From the NCBI GenBank assembly GCA_013339765.2, contig CM023457.1:75465819-75529818 (forward strand): a stretch of DNA of 64,000 nucleotides. Reading direction: 5' to 3'. The notes under the pieces were generated by a model. That model had not been told where the DNA came from and made no database searches. It saw only the letters and a program-made list of their open reading frames with translations. The position numbers and the translations under genes were made by a program. This document shows, piece after piece, positions 54,561-64,000 of this stretch (positions are counted from its first letter, which is position 1; every line of letters starts with the position of its first letter). The stretch is from Haemaphysalis longicornis. Lineage: Eukaryota > Arthropoda > Arachnida > Ixodida > Ixodidae.

Positions 54561-54962
54561 TCCTCGTTAAGGCGCACGCAAATATCCTCTCGTTGTGTCC
54601 TCCAATGACGGACATTTTTTTCATCCCCGCCGAAGTCCCGCCCGCCTTGAACGTTCGACGACAACTCCGCAGCTAAAACAACTTTTCTTTTAAAAGCGGC
54701 ACTATAATGTCACCGCTTGTTTGGTGCCATTGCGCTGTCAAAACCAAACCCCACACCGCACGCAGGCCACTATCCACACAGTTCAAAATGGCGGCATCGC
54801 CCCCAGCCCTTAAATGGCTAATGGCTCGCCTAGTAATGGCTACAATACTTTCTTTTCTGGGTGGCGCTAGCTGCACGCCACTTCCCTCAATTTCACTTGG
54901 AAATTGGTGCGTGTTTCAAAATCCTCAAATCCTAGCAGACCCTGGAGTTTGATATATCAGTA

Positions 54963-56005
54963 CAGTCGAATCCCGCTACAACGAAATTGACGGGACGTGC
55001 GAAAAATTTCGTTGAAGCGAAAATTCGTTGAGGCGAAATCTGCCCTAACACACCACGGAAAGGCCAGAAAAATAGCCCCGTACGTTTCCGCAACATTGGC
55101 AACATAATACAATGTTTAGAAAAAGGAGTGACGCGCAAGAACTCATATTTATTTGGATAACAAACATACCAATGGTTATCTGTTTTTTCACCACCCAAAG
55201 AACGCGTTACGGAGGGGGGTGAAGATATGCAGGGGCAAAACGTATCGCTGTACAACAAGGCGTGCCCACCGAGCTGATTACTTGCAGATAACTGCTAGGC
55301 CGTCGGAAGCCCCCCTCTCGCTTGTGGCAGGAGCAGTGCCATTATCTTATCCTCCGACAGGGCACGGCAGCTACTGACCTTGGCAGGCAAGACGCGCGCG
55401 CTTGCATTTAACATGACCGCGCGCCCGCGACTAAGATAGGATGACTAGGCTTCAAGACCAAACACGCAAACATGATTTTTGCTCTTGGCTATGAAGAATG
55501 GTAGAAGGAAAACGGCAAGGACAGCTGCTCACAACGCATACATGACGGCACCGCGCCAGCAGCGGAGCACATTCAAGCAATTTCAACTGGATACGGATTG
55601 GCTGTAGCTTGTAGCTCCGCCTTGGCGAAGCGGGTCTGCGCCTCGTGTAAAGACGGCCAGCCACATCGTTATCACCATCAAGCAATGGCGTGCGCCTATG
55701 AGTTTTTTTGTTTTGTTTGGGTGGCGGTGTGGTCGCAACGCGCATGTTTTCGGTGAAACTAAGCGACCTGAATGTATAAAAAATTACAGATAGCTGGCGC
55801 TATGCTTATTTATTGTAAAATAATTGTTCGAAACCCAGCCCAAATCATCTAAATTTCGTTGAAGCGAAAGCAAGCCAGACAAATGGTTCGTTGTGGCGAG
55901 GACTTTGTTGCATTGACTTCTATGGCTAGCTGACGGGGAATTGGAAATATTTCGTTGAAGCGGAAATTTCGTTGAAGTGGCGTTCGTTGTAGCGGGGTTC
56001 GACTG
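54963..56005. mobile_element. nested pogo-like MITE
   Basis: The ends CAGTCGAATCCCGCTACAAC and GTTGTAGCGGGGTTCGACTG are near-perfect inverted repeats with TA on each side (54961-54962, 56006-56007). Several TTCGTTGAAGCG words are subterminal. Confidence 0.9.
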
Positions 56006-56124
56006 TATTTCAAAAAAACTATCGGCGTAGATTCGAATAAATACGGTATTTGTATATTACGAAAACGGATGGCATGGTATGTGTCGATTCAAAGCTATTT
56101 TGACTAACAATGTTCAGTCAAGTA

Positions 56125-57222
56125 CAGTCGAACCCCACCACAACGAACGCCGCTTCAACGAAATTTCTGCTTCAGCGAAGGATTTACGATTCCCCGTCAG
56201 TGGCCCATAGTCACGTCAATGCATTAATATTCTCACCACAACGAACACTTTTCCGAATGCCGTTCCGCTTCAACGAAATTTCCGCTTCAGCGAAGGATTT
56301 ACGATTCCCCGTCAGTGGCCCATAGGGTTCAATGCATTAATATTCTCATCACAACGAACACTTTTCCGAATGCCGTTCCGCTTCAACGAAATTTGACGAC
56401 GCATTCCAGGCTTAAAAACTTAATTTTTTGTAGAAGGAACACCGGTTCGAACATTTTCGCACATTGAATTATGTCAACAAAGTTAAAATCGCGTGCCAGC
56501 ACCAGCAGAAACTGCCGCTGATGGGCGAGCGTGGCGGCCGCCATTGCTCGATGGCGACGGCGATGAGACTGGGCTTGAAACCCGCCTTGAAAGTTTTCAG
56601 CGGTGGGCAATCCGAAACGGAGGCTCAGTCTGGCTGTGGCTCTGTTATCCCGTCAGTCCATGCGGCATCTCTGCGTTGTTTGGCCGGCGTTGTAGTGTTA
56701 ACGGTGTGCAAGTGCGCAGTTCATGCTGTGCACGTGGGGCGGTGTTTGATTTCGGCGACGCATTTCTGTTGTTGCAAGCTTTTCGACATGGCCGGGCCAT
56801 GCAAGAAGCGAAAGTTCTTATCATTAGAAGATAAAGCCCGTATTTTGACGGAAGTTGCAAGCGGACAGAAGAAAAGTGACGTTGCGGCGAAGTTTGGAAT
56901 TTCTCCGAGTTCGCTCTCCACCATTCTGAAGTCGAAAGACGCGATCGAGAAAGCGCTTGCATCGGGAACATCAGCCAAGCGGAAGAAGTTGACACCGTTG
57001 GCGCATGAAGAGCTCGAAAAGGCGGTGTACAAGTGGTTTGAAAAAACGAGGGCGAAAAAATCCCTATCAGTGGGCACGCACTGCCTGAGCTTTGGAAATA
57101 AATGTTTTGTGGTCTAAAAGTTCAGGTGAGCTGTTTTTTTCTGAATATCACATCAACGAAATTTTCGCTTCAACGAATTTTTTCTCGTGCACCGTCAATT
57201 TCGTTGTTGCGGGACTCGACTG
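56125..57222 (+). mobile_element. pogo/Tigger-like element, copy 1 only
   Basis: CAGTCGAACCCC and GGGACTCGACTG ends, TA on each side. The left subterminal 117 bp are tandemly duplicated. It carries a truncated transposase. Copy 2 shows the empty site near 63958. Confidence 0.9.
56788..57117 (+). pseudogene. Tigger-like transposase N-terminus (psq-type helix-turn-helix)
   Basis: An open frame of 109 residues: MAGPCKKRKFLSLEDKARIL, then VASGQKKSDVAAKFGISPSS and TILKSKDAIEKAL, the N-terminal helix-turn-helix of CENP-B/Tigger transposases, then EELEKAVYKWFEKTRAKK from the start of the second DNA-binding domain. The catalytic domain is absent; the last residues run into non-coding element sequence. 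It could bind TIRs but not transpose. Confidence 0.85.
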
Positions 57223-57322
57223 TAATTTCATCAGGGCAGCGTAGTTTTTGTTTACTCGCAGCGGCTACAGTGCATAGGAACATTGGAAATTTAGCGCGCT
57301 AGGAAAAAAATCTATTGCTATA

Positions 57323-57769
57323 CAGTGGAATCTCGGTGATACGAATTCTGCTGATACGAATTTCGCTGTGATACGAATTTTCGAAATTCCCCGGCCAAAT
57401 GCATTGTGTGCAATTAAAAAAATTCGGATGATCCGTACGCATTTATCACTACGGTGCGGGTGATACGAACGCGCGAGAAGACGACTACGGCGTGGACGGG
57501 AGGCGGGAGTGTTGGAGTGGCCGTGCGGCCTTGGTTGTGCGCGAGCACAAAAGCATTAGCCCTCCCCCGTTGACGGTAATCCTCCTCGTGGGGAGGTGCT
57601 GTTCCGAACGTTTCGCCCTCTCGACGCCTGTGTTTTCTCCCTCCCTTCTTTTATCTCCCGCTGCAATCTCTTCTCTCTGTACCTTTCGTTTCCGCTGGCT
57701 GCAGCTCGGGGGCCTCTAGCTTCCTTTTTTTTTTGTATTATACTTTTTGAATAAACCGCGGCAATCACG
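57323..57769. mobile_element. truncated pogo-like element at the duplication junction
   Basis: It starts CAGTGGAATCTCGGTGATAC after TA and matches the reverse complement of the right end of 59716-62979 for about 445 bp. It then stops abruptly where copy 2 begins. Confidence 0.85.
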
Positions 57770-57900
57770 TGCGAGGTGCTGGTGTGACCTTGGCTGAGCT
57801 TGAAGGTCAGATGGACACTTCCAGGAATGAGCCGTTTTCTGGGTTTGACCTGGAGTAACAGAGCTTTAGCTCTAAGAGTGCCTTTTCTTCCTTTTGGCAG

Positions 57901-58025
57901 ATCACGGGGCAGCTGTCCAAGCTGTCGACGGACATGAGCCACGCGGAGCAGCAGATTCTCAAGGGGCGTCTGCTGCGCCAGCGCTGGGACTCGTTGTGCG
58001 GGGCCGTGCCGCACCTCCGGGGGTG
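57901..58025 (+). CDS. duplicated TBK1-like exon 13, copy 2
   Basis: It is 123/125 identical to copy 1, with the same acceptor and donor (TTTTGGCAG|ATCACG, GGGTG|GTCAGT). The two differences are GAG to GGG (Glu to Gly at the third residue, ITGQLSKL) and a silent ATC to ATT. It is open and spliceable. Adding it after exon 14 copy 1 would shift the frame (phase 1 into phase 0), so it would serve as an alternative to copy 1 or not be used. Confidence 0.75.
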
Positions 58026-58153
58026 GTCAGTACCTTCTCACCATCTTCTGGTTGTCTTGGCATGCCTGAAGAAACTGCAGTGCTCGGAATTCAGAGGACC
58101 TATTCAGAACCTTCCTCGTAGTTTGCGCTAATGGGGCGATGCAGCCGGCAGTG

Positions 58154-58481
58154 CCGTATTTTCATGATTGTAATGCACAGGTAAGTTTACTCAGGAAAAT
58201 CTGGAAAAGATTTAATCTAAAAAGTAACTTACAAATAATTCTTTGCAGCAGCTGGATAAGGTATGCCCAACGGAAGATAAGTACGTCAAAATTTACTCGC
58301 GTGTCATTGACGAATGGTCTTGGATTTGATTGAGTTGGATTTTGGGAGGGGTTTGTGTCTAGGGCGATGCCGCTGGATGCTTTGAAGCTGATGTCGGGTT
58401 TGCGCCCGATTGTAACGCGCACACAAATTTGAAGGCTACTTTTAGCGAAAAAGCATGCGCATTAGAATCGTCCAAATACGG
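58154..58481. mobile_element. CCGTATTT-type MITE in duplication copy 2
   Basis: CCGTATTTTCATGATTGTAA and AGAATCGTCCAAATACGG ends. This is the counterpart of 51769-52100. Confidence 0.65.
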
Positions 58482-58773
58482 TATGTTTCGTTCTTTTTTT
58501 TTTTCCAGAAATTTGGGTAGAGAAATGGGTTTGGGAAAGCCAAAGTCAGACACAAGCTGTTGCGTATTATCTGCCCCCTGTGAAGTGCAAGCAGTTATCT
58601 CTAGTTAATCCTTCAAATGGAGTCAAGTTTCAGTTTTGGCTTAGTTTAGTGTTGCTTTGGTGTGGGCGACAGGATGAGTGTTGAACAACAGATGCCGTTG
58701 CTGTTATCTTGCATTTGTTGTTCCTTTGGTGTGTTTGTCTCTCTTCCTCTGTGTATATGATTTTAGTGCCTTT

Positions 58774-58964
58774 CGTCCCGGGTTCGATTCCGGCCGCGGC
58801 GGTCGCTTTTCTGATGGAGGCGAAAGCAAAAACGCCCGTGTGGACGAGATTTCGGCGCACGTTAAAGATCCCCAGGTGGTCAAAATAATCTTAGCCCTCC
58901 ACTACGGCGCGCCTCATCGCTGCGTTGCGTCGGCGCGTTAAACCCTACAATCAATCAATCAATA
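58774..58964 (+). mobile_element. SINE (Ruka-like), copy 2 only
   Basis: A 5'-truncated SINE with intact B box GGGTTCGATTCC and (CAAT)n tail. A perfect 17-bp target-site duplication ATGATTTTAGTGCCTTT lies at 58757-58773 and 58966-58982. The copy 1 counterpart (near 52380) is empty. Confidence 0.93.
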
Positions 58965-59324
58965 AATGATTTTAGTGCCTTTCCATAAGCTGCCGTTGGC
59001 AACTCATCAAAGTTCTCTTGGCTTTATTTCCTTTCACAAAGCTTGTTTTTTGGCACTGTATCCTGCTTGGCCATAGTATTCAGTACGGACCCTGTCCTAG
59101 TGTGGCAGTGGGTTCGTTTGTAGCTGGGGCCAAGTGTAGTGTGTTTGGTTTTTTGAGGGTCAGTAGTTTTGAGCAGCAAGTTGTGATTGGCCTTTTTGCG
59201 ACATCATTCCAAGTGCGACCTCACCTCGAGCAAACTTCATGTGGGATCTGTAGTGGATGCGCACTTCAGCGCATGTGTGTGTGCTCGAGGTGACTTTCTC
59301 ACGCCCGGCAACTGCTCGCAAGTT

Positions 59325-59475
59325 TCCCGGCCGCGGTGGCCGCTTTTCTGGAGGAGAAAAGCAAAAAAGCTTGAAGACCCCGATGTGGTCGAAATTAATC
59401 CGGAGCATTCCACTACGGTGCGCCTCATCACCCTGTGTTACGTTGGTGCGTTAAACCCTACAATCAATCAATCAC
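59325..59475 (+). mobile_element. SINE remnant shared by both duplication copies (copy 2)
   Basis: Matches the position of 52737-52917 with an internal deletion around 59352-59375. Confidence 0.8.
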
Positions 59476-59715
59476 CGCTCGCAAGACTCCAGCTAGTGGA
59501 GCTGGTGGCTGTACCCTGTTCATGGATCAGGTACGAAGGTTTCGTTTAATAACCACTTGAGTCCCAAGGATTAATGTGGTCGCCTTCTTTGCTGATCATC
59601 CAACGACGAGACAGAATCATCGTTCAAATCGTGCTGTAGGATCACTGTTAAGATTCTACGGTGTATTAAAAGATCGGGGGGGAGCCTTCTAGAGCCAGTT
59701 TTTTTTACATGAATA

Positions 59716-62700
59716 CAGTGGAATCTCGGTCATACGAATCTCAAGGGGCGGCGAAAATATTCGTATCACCCAAAAATTCGTATCATCAGAAAACGAGAAA
59801 AAATGGAAACGTGCCGCGCATGCGACAGGCGGCGGCAGCATGGCGTCGGCTCTTGCCTTGAAGAGGTGCAAGTAGCTTCAGCGACTGCTTCTAACCTTTT
59901 GTTAAAACGCAGCTCAAGGTGTAAACAAAATTGTGCATGCGGGAAAGGAGCTGACAGTGTGGGAGAAAACTGCTCTATAAAATATCATCCGCACCAAATA
60001 TCCGCCGCGGAGGTGGCCCAGCCAGCAGCTGCGAGCACTTCGAAATTGCCGCCATGAGGCACGCGTCTCCCCATTGGCGCAAGTCGTGAGGCTCCTCCCT
60101 CTGCCGTTCGCGGCAACCGAGGCAGAGGCTGGCGACGGGGTGCCGGGCTGAATCGTCAACGCGGGCGTTAAAAGAGCGTGTGCTCATCGCCGACGCGAGG
60201 CGCGCACACGAACTCAAGTGTGAGCCGCATGCGATCATGTGCGTCAACGATTGATGCGCGCGTGTGCGCAAAATGATGCGCGACGTTTGCGGCAGTGGGA
60301 GGAGCCTGCCGACTTGCCTCAATGAGGAGGCGCGCTCTTCATGGCGGCAGTTTGAAAGCACTCTGGACAGCCCGCTGGCCCGTCGGAGATGTTTAGGCTT
60401 ACCACGGTGGCGGATATTTGGTTGGTGCTTTCCCTATCGGTGTGGAAGATGCTTTATGTTGTTTTCACCCACATTGTCAGCTCCTTTACTGTACAGGCAA
60501 CTTCATTTGTTCCTTACTCTTTCGCTACCGCGCCTATCAAAATCGATCAATTTGATCGATACTTTTGGGAGCGCGTTTTCATAGCGTCCCAGGCATTGCT
60601 CGAACAAGTAAAGCTGTTTGGAGTTAGATCAGAAAATGGCCTTTCAAAATCAGTTTTGTTTTCATTTTTGCAACAAAAACGTGATTTTTGACACGCGTTT
60701 GAATCACCTGGGAGTGGAAAAGGGGCGTGGTCATCGCGTGTCACTGCTACCAGCGAAGAATGCGTGCCACTCGTAATTACTCTGCATCAGCGTTTGTTTT
60801 TTTGCTATCAGGGAGTGAATGGTGACCAGCAAACGATTTTCAATGTCAGGTTTGCACTCTGACAGTAATAATCCCAGAAATCGGCTGAAAATGTCAAGCA
60901 GTGCCTGGTTGCTAAGCTACGTTATGATTTTAGGCAGTTTTATTGCCTTTGCACACGTTGGTCTAAGTTCTGTGGTAGTTCTACTTACCCCAGGACCATT
61001 CGCGACAGTTTACAACAACAGTTTCGTTTCGTTTCTGCATGCGAAATTCATATTAGCGCTACTACGCAGTTACCCAACTTCAAGGCTACCTGCCATGGCG
61101 CCTGGAGCGGCCGCGATTGATCCTCGAACAAAGCACGCCACTCCTGATTTTCCCCCCACCCTAACCCGATTTCTGCGATAAGAACTTCAGATGCAAGTCA
61201 AAAGGTCACACCCGTCCGCCAGATATCTGTTCCGCCGAGGACAGCGCTTCAAACCGGCCTTACACTGCCAGCTGTTCGCCTTCCAGTTTCGTTTCCATGC
61301 GAGGGTATATCCGGGTGTCTAATGTTGCTGCTTAGTTGAACTGTCTGTTCGGACGGAGTCTCCGATAAGTTTTTGTACTGTTTCATTTAAAAACTGTTAG
61401 GTGGCGCTGCAATAGGGGAGCTTGTTGTGCTGATCTTTTTCATCGCGCACTGCTACTCGGCCAAAGATCGCAGGGCACGATTCTAGCTCATCGTACCTCA
61501 TTTTTGCGAGCAAGGCTACAATTGCGAGTAAGAACATTATAATAAAGCTCAGCTTTATGTTTTGAGAGATAGCTGACCGTGAACGACAACAAGCATCAGC
61601 CACGGCGTTTCGTTTCCATCTTCATGCATGTTTTTTTTCTGCTTCGCGTGTTTGTCCCAAATATTGTGCTCGCTGTAAATGAAAAGTCAGCCATTGACAA
61701 GATGTTTTACGTTTGTGTGGGCAAATTGGTGCCTCTGATAATGACAAACCGCCAGATTTATTCCAGGAACCACCCGAAATTGCACATTTTGAATTGGAGG
61801 TTGGGCTTCACCGCATGACACGAGCACCGTGCATGCTAACATTTTTTTTATATCTGACAAACTGTTCCGCGCAAGTCGACATTTTTTCTAGGGCGTGTTT
61901 TTGAAATGTTTTCCTACAAAATGTATATTCTAATTTTTTTCTACTACCGGTGGTTTGTATACACAACTCCTTTTTTATCATTTTTTTTCGACAACTTGAC
62001 AAAAATTTTGATTTGATATTTTTTTTTTACAGCTATGACATAAAAAAACCTTCAAAAAAACTGGTGTTATTGGAAGGCCGTTAAATAATCTGCATTTTGT
62101 GTTCCTGTAATTAGTGCCTAACCAATTTTTTTAGCAGGAAAAAAAAAAACGTTTTCTTGGACCCCTAAATTCAGTCAATTTTCCGGCGGTAGCGAAAGAG
62201 TTAAGCGGCATCTGAAAGAGCGGGCAGAAGCGGTCGGTGACGTTGCCATGTTGCCGCAGCATGCGGGTGGCATAGCCTCCTATGCGGGTGGTATTCGTGG
62301 CGGCGCCAGCTCGCTTGTGGCGTGCGCGGCACAATTTCGTGAGCAGAAAACGCTCCATGCGGTTCATGCGTCAACATAATCAACGCACAAGTGGTGCAGG
62401 CAACATGGCAAGGCGGCAACAGGGTAGCAAGAGTGTGGGGCATAGAGGGAAGCGAGGAATGCGGAGAAGGCAAAATGACAACGCTTGATTACCGTGGTTC
62501 ATTCAAAAAGTATAATACAAAAAAGGAAGCTAGAGGCACCCGAGCTGCAGCCAGTGGAAATGAAAGGTACGGAGAGAAGAGATTGTAGCAGGAGATAAAA
62601 GACGGGAGGGAGAAAGAACAGCTAGGCGTCGAGAGGGTGACATGTTTGGTTCGTTTGGGCCAGCACCTCTCGTGCCGCTTTTGTGAGCACCCCACGAGCA

Positions 62701-62979
62701 GGATTACCGGGATTACTGTCAGCGGGGGAGGAGTAATGCTTTTGTGCCCGCGCCCAACCAAAGCCGCACGGCCGCACCAACACTTCCGCCTCCCGTCCAC
62801 TCCGCAGTCGTCTGCTCGCGGCTTGCGTGTTCGTATCACCCGCACCGGAGTGATAAATGCGTACGGATCATCCGAATTTTTTTACATTGCATACAATGCA
62901 TTTTGGCCGGGGAATTTTGAAAATTCGTATCACAACGAACCTTAGTATCAACCGAATTCGTATCACCGAGATTCTACTG
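59716..62979. mobile_element. 3.3-kb pogo-like TIR element, copy 2 only
   Basis: CAGTGGAATCTCGG and CCGAGATTCTACTG ends, TA on each side (59714-59715, 62980-62981), with repeated ATTCGTATCA words near both ends. No transposase recognised. A palindromic unit is nested at 59990-60430. Confidence 0.85.
59990..60430. repeat. foldback (long inverted-repeat) unit nested in the pogo-like element
   Basis: Outer words GCACCAAATATCCGCC and GCGGATATTTGGTTGGTGC, and inner GCCGCCATGAGGC / ATGGCGGCA, GAGGCTCC / GGAGCC are in inverted order, giving imperfect arms of about 140 bp. Confidence 0.55.
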
Positions 62980-63384
62980 TATCATTCCTTAATTAACAGT
63001 GTCACTGACTGATATGCATCTTCAAATATGCAGCCCAAGCAAAGGCCGCCTCATGGCCGCCTTTGCAAAGGTCGCCTCTGTAAAAACGCCTCATGGGATT
63101 TTTGGCTAAAGATTTTTCGGAACAAGTTTTCCCGAAGAGCAAGGCTTGCAGCTTACTGCATAAACATGAGTCTAGGACCCATTGGGGAGAAAGGCGCGAG
63201 AAACTTAAACTTTGATTGGAAGATGGCATCTTCATATTGAGTGTTGCTTTCTTAAAAGCGTGAGGGTTCTGGCTAGTTTGGATTCTTGTCTGTCTCTGCA
63301 ATAGGTCATAGTGAAGCCCCCTCAACAAGCTCATTCTAAATTGATTTTTCTCATGGTTTCCTGTGTTTTTTTTCTCTTTCGCAG

Positions 63385-63461
63385 TTCCGAGACCGCTGCC
63401 ACCCATGTACAGAAGATTCGCGAGAGCTGGCAAGCGCTCGCTAGGGACAAGGCTGCCAGGG
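63385..63461 (+). CDS. duplicated TBK1-like exon 14, copy 2
   Basis: It is 75/77 identical to copy 1; both changes are silent (GCC to GCT, GCA to GCT). The acceptor TTTCGCAG|TTCC and the putative GC donor CCAGGG|GCAAGT are kept. The unspliced frame runs to TAA at 63527-63529, as in copy 1. The next exon would lie beyond the window. Confidence 0.72.
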
Positions 63462-64000
63462 GCAAGTGGATTTACTGCTCACTGCCCGAGCCTTTTGCTG
63501 TTTTTTCCTGCCATCTTTGTAGCTTTTAAGTCTGTGGAAAAGCTTATCGGATTGCGCTTTGTGTTTACCTTCAGTGGGCAGTTGTGTAAATATCCTTTAT
63601 CAGAGAGAAACAAAAGAAATTTAAAAATTTGTTGGTGTTTTTTCGCTCAGGTAGCATTTTTTTCTTCCTATGGTACCAGTGCTGATAGCCTGTTGGTAAA
63701 CGGCGGCATAAAAAAACCAACAGGAAAAAAGCGCACTGTTAATTTCGAGACCCAGCTTTGCTTTCATAATTATTTTGAGGCTTGACCAACTTGCTACAAA
63801 AAGAGAAAAAGAAAGAAAGACAAGAGGAAAAATATAAAAATGAAAAAGTAGGCACAGTCGAAACCCTAACTTGGTAACACGTCTGTATATTATGAAAATG
63901 AATGGCATGGTATGTGCCCATTCGAAGTTATTTTGACTAACAACGTTCAATCAAGTGATGTCATCAGGGCAGCATAGTTTTTGTTTACTCGTAGTGGCTA

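Larger units (their letters stand above)
54117..56046. mobile_element. pogo/Tigger-like element, internally deleted, copy 1 only
   Basis: CCGTATTTGTTCGAAT and ATTCGAATAAATACGG are the ends, with TA on each side (54115-54116, 56047-56048). It contains transposase scraps (54282-54560) and a second element nested at 54963-56005. The empty site is at about 63884 in copy 2. Confidence 0.85.
51384..57322 (+). repeat. intragenic duplication, copy 1 (exons 13-14 and introns)
   Basis: Collinear similarity to copy 2 starts at TGCGAGGTGCTGG (51383/57770) and runs through exon 13, a shared MITE, a shared SINE remnant, exon 14 and downstream intron. Copy 1 alone carries the elements at 54117-56046 and 56125-57222. 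Copy 2 shows the matching empty sites (63889 and 63958 areas). Confidence 0.9.
57770..64000 (+). repeat. intragenic duplication, copy 2 (continues past window)
   Basis: This is the second copy of the exon 13-14 block. It carries two insertions absent from copy 1: a SINE with a 17-bp target-site duplication (58774-58964) and a 3.3-kb pogo-like element (59716-62979). Intron sequence differs from copy 1 by several percent by eye, more in places. Confidence 0.9.

Noticed and set aside
57556..58014. Antisense open frame over exon 13 copy 2 (also 51263-51628)
   Set aside because: It is the shadow of a conserved exon and crosses the duplication junction.

Overview
The window is eukaryotic. It has CpG-bearing introns of 0.6-6 kb, GT-AG splice sites, tRNA-derived SINEs with (CAAT)n tails, LINE remnants and many terminal-inverted-repeat (TIR) DNA elements. 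The SINE (box A/B head, body containing the words GATCCCCAGGTGGTC and GGAGCCCTCCACTACGG, CAATCAATCAAT tail) looks like the Ruka-type SINE of hard ticks, so I infer an ixodid tick, probably metastriate. The species assignment rests on recalled repeat families and is not tested.

The one cellular gene I can support is a TBK1/IKK-epsilon-type serine/threonine kinase on the + strand. Its 5' UTR acceptor is at 17973|17974 and its start codon is at 18002. Fourteen coding exons run to 53699, and the 3' end lies beyond the window. Exons 1-7 encode the kinase domain (VAVK, HRDLKPGN, DFG and an activation-loop Ser in SLYGTEEYL). Exons 8-9 encode the ubiquitin-like domain. Exons 10-14 encode part of the coiled-coil scaffold/dimerization region. 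Reading phases agree at every junction except 10-11, where a small exon is probably unassigned. Two introns (after exons 9 and 14) appear to use GC donors.

The most notable structure is a duplication inside the gene. Exons 13 and 14 and their surrounding introns occur at 51384-57322 and again from 57770 to the window end. The exons are nearly identical (2 differences in 125 nt and 2 in 77 nt, with one amino-acid change), while the introns are visibly more diverged and carry different transposon insertions. The junction at 57769/57770 lies at the broken end of a truncated pogo-like element. Simple tandem splicing of both exon pairs would break the frame, so the copies are alternatives, a decayed extra copy, or an assembly/haplotype artifact.

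Upstream (1-17970) I see no recognisable host gene. This part holds a LINE 3' half with RNase H and a CCHC knuckle (2731-4198), a CR1/L2-like LINE tail (9536-10190), a degenerate antisense LINE (10500-12133), a hAT transposase scrap, microsatellites and a CpG-rich stretch (12870-13830) that might hold the kinase promoter or first exon.

The introns are a layered transposon record: about ten SINE copies, TTAA-flanked MITEs, several TA-flanked pogo-like elements (some nested), a Helitron-type helicase scrap, a hAT-like MITE pair, and a 1.1-kb TIR element filled with TACTCATGAGTA palindromes.
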